Shown here: positions 1-9,982 of the stretch, piece by piece | How positions within the stretch are numbered: the stretch's first letter is position 1 | Layout: each line of letters starts with the position of its first letter | Source: Sinorhizobium saheli | GTDB taxonomy: Bacteria > Pseudomonadota > Alphaproteobacteria > Rhizobiales > Rhizobiaceae | NCBI RefSeq assembly: GCF_001651875.1 | Contig: NZ_LNQB01000081.1 | Span: 62,550-126,549 of the forward strand | Direction of reading: 5' to 3' | DNA length: 64,000 bases | The notes under the pieces: generated by a model | What the model saw: the letters and a program-made list of their open reading frames with translations, nothing else | What the model was told of the DNA's origin: nothing | Database searches by the model: none | Program-made: the position numbers and the translations under genes

Positions 1-852
1 TCCGGAGATGCCCGTCCGGAAAATTCCGGGCGCCGGCGAAGCCTTGCCCTTGAGCGCAGCGAGCACGATGGCAGGCTTGCGGCGGTTCGAGAGAGGGGCT
101 GCCTCTGCATTACAAGCGCGATCATCGCGTTGCCCGTCGCGCTCGCAATCGTCGCCTCGTTGCCCCGTGTGGCATCGGCCGACCCGCCTTCCGGTGAACG
201 CGTCGCCCACGGTTTGACCGTTCCAGATCCGCGCGATCCATATGCCAGCTTTGTCGCCCAGGCCGCCAAACGCTTCGCCATTCCAGAACGCTGGATACGC
301 GCCGTCATGCGGGTCGAAAGCAGCAATGATCCGTCCGCTGTTTCACCGAAAGGTGCAATGGGCCTGATGCAGGTCATGCCGGCAACATGGGCGGAATTGC
401 GCGCGCGCCATCGCCTTGGCGATGACGCTTTCGATCCGCGCGACAACATTCTTGCCGGCGCTGCCTACCTTGCCGAACTGCACGATCTCTACGGCTCGCC
501 GGGGTTTCTCGCCGCTTACAATGCCGGACCCGGTCGTTACGAAAAGCACCTTGTCACCGGCAATCCGCTGCCCCGGGAAACCGTCGACTATCTCGCAAAA
601 CTCGTGCCGATGATTGACGCGGAAGCTGCGCCAATCATGCGGATCGCCGCGCGTTCACAGCGCTATGAATGGGCTGATGCACCACTGTTCTCCTTACAGC
701 AGGCCGACGTCGGTGGAGCCGATGTTTCGTTGAGCGGGCGGCGCCCGAAAAGGTCTGTCGGCGAGACTCCTGTCGTCGATCTTTCGGCACTCGCACCGGC
801 TTCCGAAGGCCTCTTCGTCCGGCAAGTAGCTGACAGGGTGCGGCAGCCATGA
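1..852 (+). CDS. Lytic transglycosylase (SLT family), 5' end uncertain
   Basis: This is a soluble lytic transglycosylase-like protein that would open peptidoglycan for the conjugation apparatus. The SLT core shows the catalytic glutamate in RVESS, the GAMGLMQVMPATW motif and LAAYNAGPG. A hydrophobic secretion signal (ITSAIIALPVALAIVASLP, then an Ala-x-Ala cleavage context) precedes it. The frame is open to the left edge, and the only in-frame start-type codon before the mature region is a TTG at 130, inside the signal peptide and without a ribosome site, so the true start may lie left of the window. It sits just upstream of the relaxase gene, as in other alphaproteobacterial conjugative elements. 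Family confident, start not. Confidence 0.8.
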   Translation, partial: SGDARPENSGRRRSLALERSEHDGRLAAVRERGCLCITSAIIALPVALAIVASLPRVASADPPSGERVAHGLTVPDPRDPYASFVAQAAKRFAIPERWIRAVMRVESSNDPSAVSPKGAMGLMQVMPATWAELRARHRLGDDAFDPRDNILAGAAYLAELHDLYGSPGFLAAYNAGPGRYEKHLVTGNPLPRETVDYLAKLVPMIDAEAAPIMRIAARSQRYEWADAPLFSLQQADVGGADVSLSGRRPKRSVGETPVVDLSALAPASEGLFVRQVADRVRQP

Positions 853-951
853 GAAGTGTAGCTTGGCGTGCTGCAGTGATGCAGATCGTATCCGTTGCGG
901 AAGAGTGTGGGGGTGCCGCGAAAGCAACCGGGTATGGCAAGATAAAAGGCC

Positions 952-1080
952 GCACATCGCGGCTTGGACGGTCGGTTGTTATGATTGGGTTTTTTGGCTA
1001 TCTGCGCACCTCGTCCACGAGACACGCGATGTGCGCACCGGCCAATTGCCTAGGAATATCAATGGGAATTGCACATCGCG
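952..1080. other. Candidate origin of transfer (oriT) upstream of the relaxase
   Basis: The 240-bp gap between the transglycosylase and relaxase genes holds three copies of a 10-bp word. GCACATCGCG lies at 952-961 and 1071-1080, and its inverted copy CGCGATGTGC at 1025-1034. TGCGCACC is also directly repeated within it. Inverted repeats directly upstream of a relaxase gene are the usual setting of an oriT. No nic consensus was recognised, so this is inference from position and symmetry only. Confidence 0.3.
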
Positions 1081-1092
1081 CAGGATTTGCTG

Positions 1093-2835
1093 ATGAACAG
1101 GGATGATGATTTCCGCGTGCGGCCTGGCCGCATCCGCTCCTCCAGAAACCAGCGTGCGAAGCCCTTCATTGCCCAGGCGCTCGCGGCCGTCGAGAAGGCT
1201 GGCGGGCGCGTCTCCCCCTCCGGCAGGATCATCAAGGGAAAGGGCCGAAGCCCGAGCTTCGCGCGCGGCCGTGTCGCCAGCGTCCGCGCCAATCGGCTAA
1301 TTACCAGCCGCACACGGCTCTGCACCGTCAAGGCGCGCGTAGTCCGCAACAAGGGAAAGGCGGCTCCGCTTGCCCGTCACCTCGATTATCTCCGCCGCGA
1401 CGGCGTCACCCGTGACGGCGAAAAGGCTAGGCTGTTCGGACCCGAAAGCGACAGCGTCGACGCCAGGGCGCTCGCGGAGCGCTCAGAGGAAGATCACCAC
1501 CATTTCCGCTTCATCGTCTCGCCGGAAGATGCCGTCGACCTGGAGGACCTGAAACGCTTCACCCGCGAACTGATGCGCCAGGCCGAGAAGGATCTCGGCA
1601 CCAAGCTCGATTGGGTCGGTGTCGATCACTGGAACACCGACAATCCGCACGTCCATGTCATCCTGCGCGGTCGGACCGACGACGGGCAGGATCTCGTCAT
1701 CGACCGCGACTATATCCGCTCCGGCTTGCGCGACCGCGCCCAGGACCTCATCACGCAGGAACTCGGACCACGAACAGAGCGCGATATCGCCCGCGCCGTC
1801 GAGCGCCAGGTCGAGGCGGACCACTGGACTGCGCTCGATCGCCAACTCGCAGCCGACGCCGGTCCGAACGGCGTCATCGATGTCGCGCCGTCGCTGGACC
1901 GGCAGCCGGATGCATACCAGGTCCAGAAGATCGGGCGGCTTCGATATCTTGAGCGCCTTGGGCTTGCCCAATCCGTCGGCGGGGGCCAGTGGATCCTCAG
2001 CGATGAGGCGGAAGCGACGTTGAGAGAGCTTGGGGCTCGGGGTGACATCATCAAGCGGATGCACAGGGCGCTGACCGACCATGGTATCGAGCGCGTTACC
2101 GCGAACTATGTGCTCGCCGGCGAGCGTGATGGATCGCCGATCATCGGTCGCCTGGTCGAACGGGGGCATGATGATGAGCTCAAGGGCACGGCCTTTGCCG
2201 TGGTCGACGGCATAGACGGCCGCGTCCATCACATTCGCTTTCCCGATCTGGAAGCGACCAGCGATAGTGCGCCCGGATCGATTGTCGAGCTGCGTGTCTT
2301 CGACGACGCCAAGGGCGAGAGCAGGGCGGCGCTTGCCGTCCGCTCCGATCTCGCACTCGAGGCACAGATCAAGGCGGGCGGGACAACTTGGCTCGACCGG
2401 CAACTGATCGGCGGAGTGGCTCGCGAGCTCGGTGGTGGCTTCGGGCTCGAAGTGCGACAGGCGATGGAAGCGCGCACCGAGCATCTGATCGACGAGGGAC
2501 TGGCGCGGCGCGAGGCAGGCAGGGTCATCTTTGCCCGCAATCTTCTCGCCACCCTGCGAGAGCGGGAGGTCGATGCGCTTGGCGACAAGATTTCCCGGGA
2601 GACGAGCCTGCCGTTCCAGAAGGCGGGGCAGGGTGACTATGTCGCAGGAACCTATCGCCAGCGCTTCGTGCTCGCGTCAGGCCGCTTCGCCATGGTCGAT
2701 GACGGGCTCGGCTTCAAGCTGGTCCCCTGGACACCGTCCATCGAGAAGCATCTAGGCAAACATATCTCTGGCGTCGCCCGCGCCGACGCGGGCGTCGACT
2801 GGAGCTTTGGCCGCAAGCGCGGCCTTGGACTTTGA
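1093..2835 (+). CDS. DUF3363 (VirD2/RlxS-like) conjugative relaxase
   Basis: A relaxase of about 580 aa that would nick one strand at oriT and pilot it through the trb-type secretion system. The N-terminal third has the relaxase signature: a candidate nucleophile Tyr99 in RHLDYLRRDG, a histidine cluster HHHFRF at 135-140 and the metal-binding stretch DHWNTDNPHVHVILRG with His179, His186 and His188. The rest is the DUF3363 region of Rhizobiales mobilisation proteins. I chose ATG 1093 (MNRDDDF) over an upstream TTG at 1069 because a GCAGGAT ribosome site precedes it. TraG follows after about 130 bp. The name rlxS is possible but I do not assign it. Confidence 0.85.
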   Translation: MNRDDDFRVRPGRIRSSRNQRAKPFIAQALAAVEKAGGRVSPSGRIIKGKGRSPSFARGRVASVRANRLITSRTRLCTVKARVVRNKGKAAPLARHLDYLRRDGVTRDGEKARLFGPESDSVDARALAERSEEDHHHFRFIVSPEDAVDLEDLKRFTRELMRQAEKDLGTKLDWVGVDHWNTDNPHVHVILRGRTDDGQDLVIDRDYIRSGLRDRAQDLITQELGPRTERDIARAVERQVEADHWTALDRQLAADAGPNGVIDVAPSLDRQPDAYQVQKIGRLRYLERLGLAQSVGGGQWILSDEAEATLRELGARGDIIKRMHRALTDHGIERVTANYVLAGERDGSPIIGRLVERGHDDELKGTAFAVVDGIDGRVHHIRFPDLEATSDSAPGSIVELRVFDDAKGESRAALAVRSDLALEAQIKAGGTTWLDRQLIGGVARELGGGFGLEVRQAMEARTEHLIDEGLARREAGRVIFARNLLATLREREVDALGDKISRETSLPFQKAGQGDYVAGTYRQRFVLASGRFAMVDDGLGFKLVPWTPSIEKHLGKHISGVARADAGVDWSFGRKRGLGL

Positions 2836-2967
2836 AGCGCAAGCGACAAGTATTTTTGCGATGCATTTCGCCCCGTTGCGAGACCTGTCTTCGCGCGCGT
2901 TGCAATGCCCTGCGCATTGGTTTTCCACTGCCGAACCTGCTTCATCCTCGGAAGGGAAACCATCCAA

Positions 2968-4980
2968 TTGCCAGCCACACGCGTCCTCTGGAGTCAGATC
3001 CTCGTCGTCCTCCTGATCGTGTTCACCATGGTCTGGGCGGCGACGCAATGGACGGCGTGGCGGCTCGGTTTCCAGCCGCAGTTGGGTTCGCCCTGGTTCG
3101 AGCTTGGAGGTGTGCCGCTCTACCCGCCGCCGGCGCTCTTGTGGTGGTGGTACTTCTATGACGCCTACGCGCCGCATATCTTTCTGGAAGGCGGAGCCAT
3201 TGCCGCATCCGGGGGCCTGCTCTCTATTGCAGCTGCGATCGCCATGTCGATCTGGCGGGCGCGTGAAGCCAAGGACGTTCATACCTACGGCTCCGCCAGA
3301 TGGGCCGAGCGCGAGGAGATCGAGAAGGCAGGGCTGCTCGGCGATGATGGCGTCGTGCTCGGCCGCTACGACGGCGCCTATCTTCGCCATGACGGCGCGG
3401 AGCATGTTCTCTGCTTTGCCCCGACCCGATCGGGGAAGGGCGTCGGGCTTGTGGTGCCGACACTGCTGACCTGGCCGGGCTCGGCCATCGTCCACGACAT
3501 CAAGGGCGAGAACTGGGAGCTCACAGCCGGCTTCCGCGCCAGGCGCGGTCGGGTGCTGCTCTTCGATCCGACGAACCTGAATTCGGCTGCCTACAATCCG
3601 CTGCTGGAGGTCCGAAAAGGCGAATGGGAGGTGAGGGACGTCCAGAACGTCGCCGATGTTCTGGTCGATCCCGAAGGTTCGCTCGAAAAGCGGAACCATT
3701 GGGAGAAGACCTCCCACTCGCTCCTTGTCGGTGCGATCTTGCATGTCCTCTATGCCGAAAAGGATAAAACGCTTGCCGGCGTCGCGGCCTTCCTCTCCGA
3801 CCCGCGCCGGCCGATCGAAGCCACACTGTCGGCGATGATGACGACGCAGCACCTTGGAGAGAAGGGGCCGCATCCGGTGATCGCCAGTGCCGCCCGGGAA
3901 CTCCTCAACAAGTCCGACAATGAGCGCTCCGGCGTATTGTCTACCGCTATGTCGTTCCTTGGGCTCTATCGGGATCCGGTCGTCGCAATGGTCACGCGCC
4001 AATGCGATTGGCGCATCTCGGATATCGTGGGAGGGGAGCAGCCAGCGACGCTGTATCTGGTCGTGCCGCCGTCCGATATATCGAGGACCAAACCGCTCGT
4101 CCGCCTCGTTCTCAACCAGATCGGCCGACGGCTGACGGAAGATCTGCACGCACGTGAGCGGCGACACCGCATGCTGATGATGCTCGACGAATTCCCGGCG
4201 CTCGGCCGCCTCGACTTCTTCGAAAGCGCACTCGCCTTCATGGCCGGCTACGGCATCAAGGCGTTTCTGATTGCCCAGAGCCTTAATCAGATCGAAAAGG
4301 CCTATGGCCCAAACAACTCGATCCTCGACAACTGCCATGTGCGGGTGAGCTTCGCTACCAATGACGAGCGCACCGCCAAGCGTGTGTCGGATTCGCTCGG
4401 CACCGCGACGGAAATGCGGGCGATGCAGAATTATGCCGGCCACCGGCTGGCGCCTTGGCTCTCACATCTGATGGTCTCACGCTCCGAGACCGCGCGGCCG
4501 CTGCTGACGCCAGGCGAAGTGATGCAGCTTCCGCCCGATGATGAGATCGTCATGGTCGCCGGCATACCGCCGATCCGAACGAAGAAGGCGCGCTACTACG
4601 AGGATGTGCGGTTGAAGCAGCGGGTGTTGCCTGTACCCGCAAGCGACGAGCCCGGCGACCGTCCTCCGCCTGCGGATGATTGGTCGAGTGCGGCCCCTTC
4701 GGCAGAGAACGAGCGCACCGATGAACGCGCGCTCGGTGCTGCAGGCGTTCCGTCGGATAGCGCAACTAACGACGAGGCGAACGCCGGCCTTCGTCGGGAG
4801 CCTGGTTTGGAGGCGCATAAGGACATCGTACCCGAAGCGGATACGACCTCTTTCAATGAGTTCGACCTCGATGCCGACGAACCCGAACGGGACGCTCTCT
4901 CGGGACAGTCCTTGACGCGTCGTATGCGTCAAGTGGCACGCCAAGCGTCCATGGACCCGAAGGACGGCGTGGAGCTTTGA
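2968..4980 (+). CDS. traG: Type IV coupling protein TraG/VirD4
   Basis: An inner-membrane ATPase that hands the relaxase-DNA complex to the mating pore. From TTG 2968 it is 670 aa, with two membrane segments (about 9-28 and 78-97), a periplasmic loop, a Walker A APTRSGKGVG at 151-160, a Walker B LMMLDEFPALG and a conserved SLNQIEKAYG stretch. The last 130 residues are acidic and low in complexity. TTG 2968 is preferred because GGAAGGGAAAC precedes it and it removes a non-conserved leader that an upstream ATG at 2905 would add. The ribbon-helix-helix gene starts 1 bp after the stop. In related elements this pair leads directly into trbB; here trbB is 37 kb away. Confidence 0.9.
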   Translation: MPATRVLWSQILVVLLIVFTMVWAATQWTAWRLGFQPQLGSPWFELGGVPLYPPPALLWWWYFYDAYAPHIFLEGGAIAASGGLLSIAAAIAMSIWRAREAKDVHTYGSARWAEREEIEKAGLLGDDGVVLGRYDGAYLRHDGAEHVLCFAPTRSGKGVGLVVPTLLTWPGSAIVHDIKGENWELTAGFRARRGRVLLFDPTNLNSAAYNPLLEVRKGEWEVRDVQNVADVLVDPEGSLEKRNHWEKTSHSLLVGAILHVLYAEKDKTLAGVAAFLSDPRRPIEATLSAMMTTQHLGEKGPHPVIASAARELLNKSDNERSGVLSTAMSFLGLYRDPVVAMVTRQCDWRISDIVGGEQPATLYLVVPPSDISRTKPLVRLVLNQIGRRLTEDLHARERRHRMLMMLDEFPALGRLDFFESALAFMAGYGIKAFLIAQSLNQIEKAYGPNNSILDNCHVRVSFATNDERTAKRVSDSLGTATEMRAMQNYAGHRLAPWLSHLMVSRSETARPLLTPGEVMQLPPDDEIVMVAGIPPIRTKKARYYEDVRLKQRVLPVPASDEPGDRPPPADDWSSAAPSAENERTDERALGAAGVPSDSATNDEANAGLRREPGLEAHKDIVPEADTTSFNEFDLDADEPERDALSGQSLTRRMRQVARQASMDPKDGVEL

Positions 4981-4981
4981 G

Positions 4982-5410
4982 ATGGCGGTAAGCCCGGAAA
5001 AGAAGCAGCGCCTGTCGGTATACTTGGATCCCGACCTGAAGCGGCGGCTTGCCGACTTCGCCGATCGGCGGGAGCAATCGGCTTCGTTGATTGCGGAAGC
5101 TGCCATTGCGTCCTTCCTCTCACCAGACGCCGATGAGCGGAAGGAAGCGGTGATCGTCAAACGCCTGGACCGCCTGGACCGGAACCTTCAGCGGATGGAG
5201 CGAGACCTGGAGATCACAAACGAAACGCTCGCACTGTTTATCCGCTCCTGGCTGAACTCGATTGTTCCTCTGCCCGAGAATGCACAGGCTGTAGCGCGCG
5301 CGAAGGGAGCGGAACGCTACGAGAAGTTCATTGAGGCCTTAGGACATCGATTGGCGAAAGGGACCCGGATCCGGCAAGAGCTCGCCCACGAATTCACCTC
5401 CAATGATTGA
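4982..5410 (+). CDS. Ribbon-helix-helix (CopG-type) conjugation-associated protein
   Basis: A 142-aa protein with an N-terminal ribbon-helix-helix (RLSVYLDPDLKRRLADFADRR, about residues 9-30) followed by a coiled-coil-prone segment rich in Leu, Arg and Glu. It starts 1 bp after traG and is almost certainly translated with it. Such proteins commonly accompany traG in Rhizobiales elements and may bind oriT-proximal DNA or regulate transfer. No target site can be assigned from the sequence. Confidence 0.8.
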   Translation: MAVSPEKKQRLSVYLDPDLKRRLADFADRREQSASLIAEAAIASFLSPDADERKEAVIVKRLDRLDRNLQRMERDLEITNETLALFIRSWLNSIVPLPENAQAVARAKGAERYEKFIEALGHRLAKGTRIRQELAHEFTSND

Positions 5411-5453
5411 ACGAGGCCAAGCTGTTGCCTCCCGTTTCACTCATGATGTACCA

Positions 5454-5957
5454 TCATAGTCCTGCCCTGCCATTTGCTAGCGATCGTGGGTAGCCGTAAT
5501 CACTGCTGGCCAATTCTGTCGTCACCGCCATATCCAGAGATCCGTCGGGTCGACGGGTGACCACATAGGTAATCCGGTCGATGATTTCGTTCTCGGGGCC
5601 GAACACCAGGACCCGCGGCTGACGTTCAATGATGTCGTCGATCTCACCAAAGAAGCTGGAGGCCACGATGACTTCATCGCCCGGCTGACAGGTGCGGGCC
5701 GCAGCACCATTCAGGATGCAGCATCGGGAACCCGCATCGCCATAGAGCACGTAAGTGCTGATCCGCGCGCCCGACATCTTGTTCCAGATCTCGACATACT
5801 CCAGCGGCTTGATCCCGACCTCGCGGCAAAAGTCCGCGTCGATAGTGATCGAGCCATGATAGTCGAGCTTAGCGTCAGTCACCCGCAAACCATGAAGTTT
5901 TGCGCCTACATATTTCTCCACCGATTGTCCTCCGAACTGGTGAGGTTCTTCATTCAT
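5454..5957 (-). CDS. panD: Aspartate 1-decarboxylase-like protein (PanD paralogue)
   Basis: A homologue of the pyruvoyl enzyme that makes beta-alanine from aspartate for pantothenate. The self-cleavage pair Gly-Ser is present in DYHGSITID, with the expected Lys and His in KLHGLRVT, Arg and Thr in GARISTY and the Asn in LNGAAA, so processing and activity look possible. At 167 aa it is longer than usual PanD (about 125-140 aa), with about 15 extra residues at the N-terminus and about 40 at the C-terminus. It is the last gene of the biotin operon and overlaps bioZ by 4 bp (ATGA). A panD copy near bioBFDAZ is known from mesorhizobial symbiosis islands. Confidence 0.8.
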   Translation of the reverse strand: MNEEPHQFGGQSVEKYVGAKLHGLRVTDAKLDYHGSITIDADFCREVGIKPLEYVEIWNKMSGARISTYVLYGDAGSRCCILNGAAARTCQPGDEVIVASSFFGEIDDIIERQPRVLVFGPENEIIDRITYVVTRRPDGSLDMAVTTELASSDYGYPRSLANGRAGL

Positions 5958-6940
5958 GCGCAGAGCAAGACGGCCCCTCCGGTCAGCCCAGCCCCCGCAG
6001 CTGTGAGCAACAGCTTTTCGCCCGACGAAATGCGCTTCTGTTCATTCGCGATGGAAAGAGACAGCGGGATGGTCGCAGCGGACGAGTTGCCGAACGTCGA
6101 TATGGTGCTGACTGTCTTCTCGCGGTCGATATCGAGATTGCCGCAGACGGCGTCAAACATGCGTGCATTAGCCTGGTGCGGAACAAAACGATCGACATCT
6201 CTTGCGCGAATCCCTGCTTGCTCAAGCACCTGCTTTGACGTCCGGGTCATCAGCGCGACGGCGCGGGAGAAGACCTCGCGGCCATCTGTCATGGTCATCA
6301 GATAGTCTTCGCCAGGTGTATCCGGGGAGAATGGGCGGTTGCTGCCGCCAGCCGGGATGTGGATCAGGTCATAGCCGCTTCCATCCGATGCCAGGTTGGC
6401 GGAAATGAGACCGCGTTGCGGGTCAGAGCAGGGCGTTAGCACGATGGCGCCGGCGGCATCGGCAAACAGCACTGCGCTCGCCCGCTCGGCGGGATTGATG
6501 CGGCGACTGAGAATATTGGCAGCGATCACCAGCACAGGGCGCCCATGCGCGCGGACGAAGCCGTCCGCGAGTGTGAGCGCATAGAGAAAACCCGAACAAG
6601 CGCCGGCGAGATCGATCCCACCCGATCGTTGAAGGCCCAACCGGTGTGCGAGAAGCGGCGCCGACGGCGGCAGAAGATGATCCGGCGTCGAGGTTGCCAG
6701 CAGGGTCAGCGCAATCTTTTCACTGTCGATCCTGGCATCTTCAAGCGCCATCCGTCCAGCCTCGGCAGCAAGGCCACTCAAAGTCTCGCCGTCTCCGGCC
6801 CAGTGACGGCTTCGTATGCCGGTGCGGCGCTCGATCCAACCGGCCCCTAACCCGAGGCGTGCCTCGATCTCGGCATTGTCGACGCGGCGCGGCGGCGCGG
6901 CATGCCCGAAACCGGCGAGACGAGAAGACCGTATCTGCAT
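5954..6940 (-). CDS. bioZ: BioZ, KAS III-like enzyme of pimeloyl-ACP synthesis
   Basis: A beta-ketoacyl-ACP synthase III homologue (328 aa). In Rhizobiales, BioZ condenses glutaryl-CoA from lysine breakdown with malonyl-ACP to start pimeloyl-ACP, replacing BioC/BioH. The thiolase-fold triad is visible: Cys115 in LAGACSGFL, His in FVPHQAN and Asn in FGNSSAAT. It lies between bioA and panD on the same strand, with a 2-bp gap to bioA and a 4-bp overlap with panD. The operon context, more than the sequence, separates it from housekeeping FabH. Confidence 0.9.
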   Translation of the reverse strand: MQIRSSRLAGFGHAAPPRRVDNAEIEARLGLGAGWIERRTGIRSRHWAGDGETLSGLAAEAGRMALEDARIDSEKIALTLLATSTPDHLLPPSAPLLAHRLGLQRSGGIDLAGACSGFLYALTLADGFVRAHGRPVLVIAANILSRRINPAERASAVLFADAAGAIVLTPCSDPQRGLISANLASDGSGYDLIHIPAGGSNRPFSPDTPGEDYLMTMTDGREVFSRAVALMTRTSKQVLEQAGIRARDVDRFVPHQANARMFDAVCGNLDIDREKTVSTISTFGNSSAATIPLSLSIANEQKRISSGEKLLLTAAGAGLTGGAVLLCA

Positions 6941-6942
6941 TG

Positions 6943-8208
6943 TCAGGCCTTTCCGAGAACGATCGACGCCACTTCGTCGATGGCGTCATAGGCATGAGCG
7001 AGTTCGTCCGGTGTGACGCAATAGGGCGGCATCAGATAGATGACGTTGCCGAGCGGACGGATGAGCAGCCCGCGCTCGCGGAACAGCCATCGCATGCGAG
7101 GCCCGACATCAGCCAGATAGCCGCCAGCCGGCACGACAAGATCGAGCGCCGCGATCGTCCCAGCCTGCCGGACATTGGCGAAACGTTCGTCGCCTTCGAG
7201 TCGCTTGAGATTCTGCCGATGCAGCAGCTCGAGACTTCGGATGCGTTCGGCGACGGGTTCGTTCCGCCAGACCTCGAGATTGGCGACGGCAGCCGCGCAA
7301 GCGATCGGGTTGGCGGTGTAAGAGCTCGAATGGAAGAACGTCTTGCGCCGGTCGGTCGACAGATGGGCGTTGAAGATTTCGGCGGTGCAGAGCGTAGCGG
7401 CAAGCGGCAGGGAACCGCCGGTGAGCCCCTTGGAAGTGCAGAGAATATCTGGCGAAATATCTGCCTGCTCGCAGGCAAACATCGTCCCCGTCCGGCCCCA
7501 GCCGCTCATCACTTCATCGGCGATGAAGAGGCAACCGTGGTGGGTTGCGATCTCCCTAAGGCCTGCAAGCACGCCTGCATTGTAGATCTTCATGCCGCCA
7601 GCGCCGAGGACCAGAGGCTCGACGATTAGGGCCGCGACACGACCTGAACGGCAGAACGCCTCAAGGGCGTCGAGCGTCTGTTCTTCGCGGCCGGCTTCCG
7701 GAAACGGCAGCCGGTCGACAGCGAACAGCAGCGGTTCATAGGCCGCATTGAAGACGCCACGCTCTCCGGTCGACATGGTACCGATCGTGTCGCCGTGATA
7801 GCTGTGCTCCATCACGACGATGCGGTCGCGCGGCTCTTCCCTGTTGTGGAAGTAGCCGAGCGCCATTTTCAGCGCTACCTCGACCGAAGTCGAGCCGCTG
7901 TCGGAGTAGAAGACGTGGGTGAGGCCGGGTGGGGCGATCTCAATCAATCCCTGGGCGAGTGTCTCGGCCGGCTCATGTGAGAATTCGGCGAAGATGATCT
8001 GGTCGTAGGATTCGGTCGCGGTACGGATCGCGTGCATGATGGCGGGATGACGGTGGCCATGCGTGATCACCCACCAGGAGGAGATCGCATCGAGGAAACG
8101 GTTGCCATCCTCATCGCTCAGATATGCGCCTTCGGTTGCGGCGATGCGCTTCATCGGCGGCTCCAGCGCATGCTGGGTGAACGGATGCCAGACGGCCGAA
8201 CGGGTCAT
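6943..8208 (-). CDS. bioA: Adenosylmethionine-8-amino-7-oxononanoate aminotransferase
   Basis: A PLP enzyme that converts KAPA to DAPA with SAM as amino donor. The family marks [18 protein letters not shown] near the N-terminus and the PLP-binding lysine context CTSKGLTGG are present, and 421 aa is full length. It overlaps bioD by 4 bp and is followed by bioZ after 2 bp, so it belongs to the single bio transcript. Confidence 0.95.
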   Translation of the reverse strand: MTRSAVWHPFTQHALEPPMKRIAATEGAYLSDEDGNRFLDAISSWWVITHGHRHPAIMHAIRTATESYDQIIFAEFSHEPAETLAQGLIEIAPPGLTHVFYSDSGSTSVEVALKMALGYFHNREEPRDRIVVMEHSYHGDTIGTMSTGERGVFNAAYEPLLFAVDRLPFPEAGREEQTLDALEAFCRSGRVAALIVEPLVLGAGGMKIYNAGVLAGLREIATHHGCLFIADEVMSGWGRTGTMFACEQADISPDILCTSKGLTGGSLPLAATLCTAEIFNAHLSTDRRKTFFHSSSYTANPIACAAAVANLEVWRNEPVAERIRSLELLHRQNLKRLEGDERFANVRQAGTIAALDLVVPAGGYLADVGPRMRWLFRERGLLIRPLGNVIYLMPPYCVTPDELAHAYDAIDEVASIVLGKA

Positions 8209-8840
8209 GCGGACACCTCCACGAAGGATGCGACCTCGAAATTGTCGCGGAATGCCCGGCCGAGCGCTTTAGCGGAAAGGCTGGGCAACAGCGGCAGCCG
8301 TCCAAGGATGGGCACCCCGCCCAGCTCGGCGATGATACGTTGGGTCTCGCTGTTCTCGTCGCCGATGAAGGCGATACCCAAGATCGGTATGGCGCGGTGT
8401 CTCAGCCCCTCCAGGGAGAGCAGCGTGTGATTGATCGTGCCGAGCGAGGTCCTGGCGCACAGGATCACCGGAATGCGCCAACGGGCAAAGACATCGGCGA
8501 AGACGAGATCATCGGAAAGCGGAACCAGCAGCCCGCCGGCTCCTTCGATGATCAAGGGGCGATCGGTCACCGGCGGCACGATAGTTGCCGGGTCAATCAC
8601 GATACCGTCGAGACGGGCTGAGAGATGTGGCGAAGCAGGTGTGGCAAGCCGATAGGCTTCAGGGAACACCCGATCGCGCCGCACACCGCCGATCCGTAAA
8701 ACAGCCTCGCTATCGGTTTCCTCATCAAGCCCGGATTGCACCGGCTTCCAGTAGTAGCCGTCCAGCGCGTTCGTCAGTGCGGCGGAAAAAATCGTCTTGC
8801 CGACGCCCGTGTCGGTTCCTGACACGACAAAACGGGTCAT
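8205..8840 (-). CDS. bioD: Dethiobiotin synthetase
   Basis: An ATP-dependent enzyme that closes the ureido ring from DAPA and CO2. The P-loop [10 protein letters not shown] is at the N-terminus, the substrate-binding KPVQSG at about 32-37 and the [12 protein letters not shown] stretch follows. 211 aa is normal. It overlaps bioF upstream and bioA downstream by 4 bp each, indicating translational coupling. Confidence 0.95.
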   Translation of the reverse strand: MTRFVVSGTDTGVGKTIFSAALTNALDGYYWKPVQSGLDEETDSEAVLRIGGVRRDRVFPEAYRLATPASPHLSARLDGIVIDPATIVPPVTDRPLIIEGAGGLLVPLSDDLVFADVFARWRIPVILCARTSLGTINHTLLSLEGLRHRAIPILGIAFIGDENSETQRIIAELGGVPILGRLPLLPSLSAKALGRAFRDNFEVASFVEVSA

Positions 8841-9982
8841 GGCTTGCCCTCCTCGATGGCAATCGCCAAGGCCTGCACCATCTCCGCAATCTCGTCTTCG
8901 CTGACATTGAGCGTAATGGAAATCCTCAGGCGTGCGGTGCCTTCCGGCACGGTTGGTGGCCGAATGGCGCGCACGCCGAAGCCGTCGGCCCGCATGCGCT
9001 CGGCAATCCGCAGCGACCGGGCGTTGTCGCCGATCACGACGGGCAGGATCTGTGAAACACTCGGCCTGATGCCGAGCAGCAGTTGAAGATGCCCTGCGGC
9101 AAAATTCCTGAGATCTTCCAGGCGAGCGCGCCGTTCAGGTTCGTCAACGAGGATGCGCAAAGCTTCCCGCACGGCCGCTGCCATCAGCGGCGACGGCGCC
9201 GTCGAATAGATGAAATTGCGGGCGCGGTTGATCAGATAGTCGGCAAGGGTCGACGGCAGACCCAGGAGCGCACCGGAGACGCCGAGCGCCTTGCCGCAGG
9301 TGTGCAGGACGAGCACGTAGCCGCGGCTTTCCAGTGCCGAGGCGAGGCCGCGACCGCCAGTACCGAAGACACCGGTGGCATGCGCTTCATCGACGACGAG
9401 GAAACCGTCGTGTCGCTCGGCGACGTCCGCCAGGGCGAGGAGCGGCGCATAATCTCCATCCATCGAATAAAGGCTCTCGACGGCAATCCAGGGGCAGCCC
9501 TTGCCACCCGCCTGCCGCCACCTGCAGATTGCCTGATCGAAGGCGTCGACGTCATTGTGCGGAACTGCAACCGCCTGCGCCTTGCCCGCCGCTATGCCGT
9601 CATGGACGCTGGCGTGAATCAAGGCATCGTGGACGATCAGGTCGGCGCGCTGCGGCAAGGATGAAAACAGCGCGACATTGGCGGTAAATCCGCTGCTGAA
9701 ATAAAGCGCCTTTTCGACACGAAAGAAGGCTGTCGCCTCCGCTTCGAGCGCCTCGTGTTCGGTGTGGTTGCCACGCAGCAGGCGTGAGCCGCCGGCGCCG
9801 GCCGGTACGCCTCGCTCGATCGCCGCCGATATCGCCGCCTTCAGGCGCGGTGAATTGGCAAGTCCGAGATAGTCGTTGGACGTGAAATCTATGCCTTGCC
9901 TCGGCGCAAGAGTCCGAAGCCGCGACTTTCGCTCGAGTCCGGCCAGCATTACTTCATAGGGATGAAGTGCCGACAGCTTCAA
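8837..9982 (-). CDS. bioF: 8-amino-7-oxononanoate synthase
   Basis: A PLP enzyme that condenses pimeloyl-ACP with alanine to give KAPA. It shows [11 protein letters not shown] near residue 32, the PLP-contacting [10 protein letters not shown] and the Schiff-base lysine in [11 protein letters not shown]. 381 aa matches the alpha-oxoamine synthase family. The start overlaps the bioB stop by 4 bp. Confidence 0.95.
   Translation of the reverse strand: MKLSALHPYEVMLAGLERKSRLRTLAPRQGIDFTSNDYLGLANSPRLKAAISAAIERGVPAGAGGSRLLRGNHTEHEALEAEATAFFRVEKALYFSSGFTANVALFSSLPQRADLIVHDALIHASVHDGIAAGKAQAVAVPHNDVDAFDQAICRWRQAGGKGCPWIAVESLYSMDGDYAPLLALADVAERHDGFLVVDEAHATGVFGTGGRGLASALESRGYVLVLHTCGKALGVSGALLGLPSTLADYLINRARNFIYSTAPSPLMAAAVREALRILVDEPERRARLEDLRNFAAGHLQLLLGIRPSVSQILPVVIGDNARSLRIAERMRADGFGVRAIRPPTVPEGTARLRISITLNVSEDEIAEMVQALAIAIEEGKP

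Noticed and set aside
2752-4443. Long leftward open frame opposite traG
   Set aside because: Antisense to a clear TraG gene, no recognisable domain.
5443-5457. Small hairpin ATGATG/CATCAT between the RHH gene and panD as terminator
   Set aside because: Only a 6-bp AT-rich stem with a 3-nt loop and no T-run; it overlaps the panD stop.
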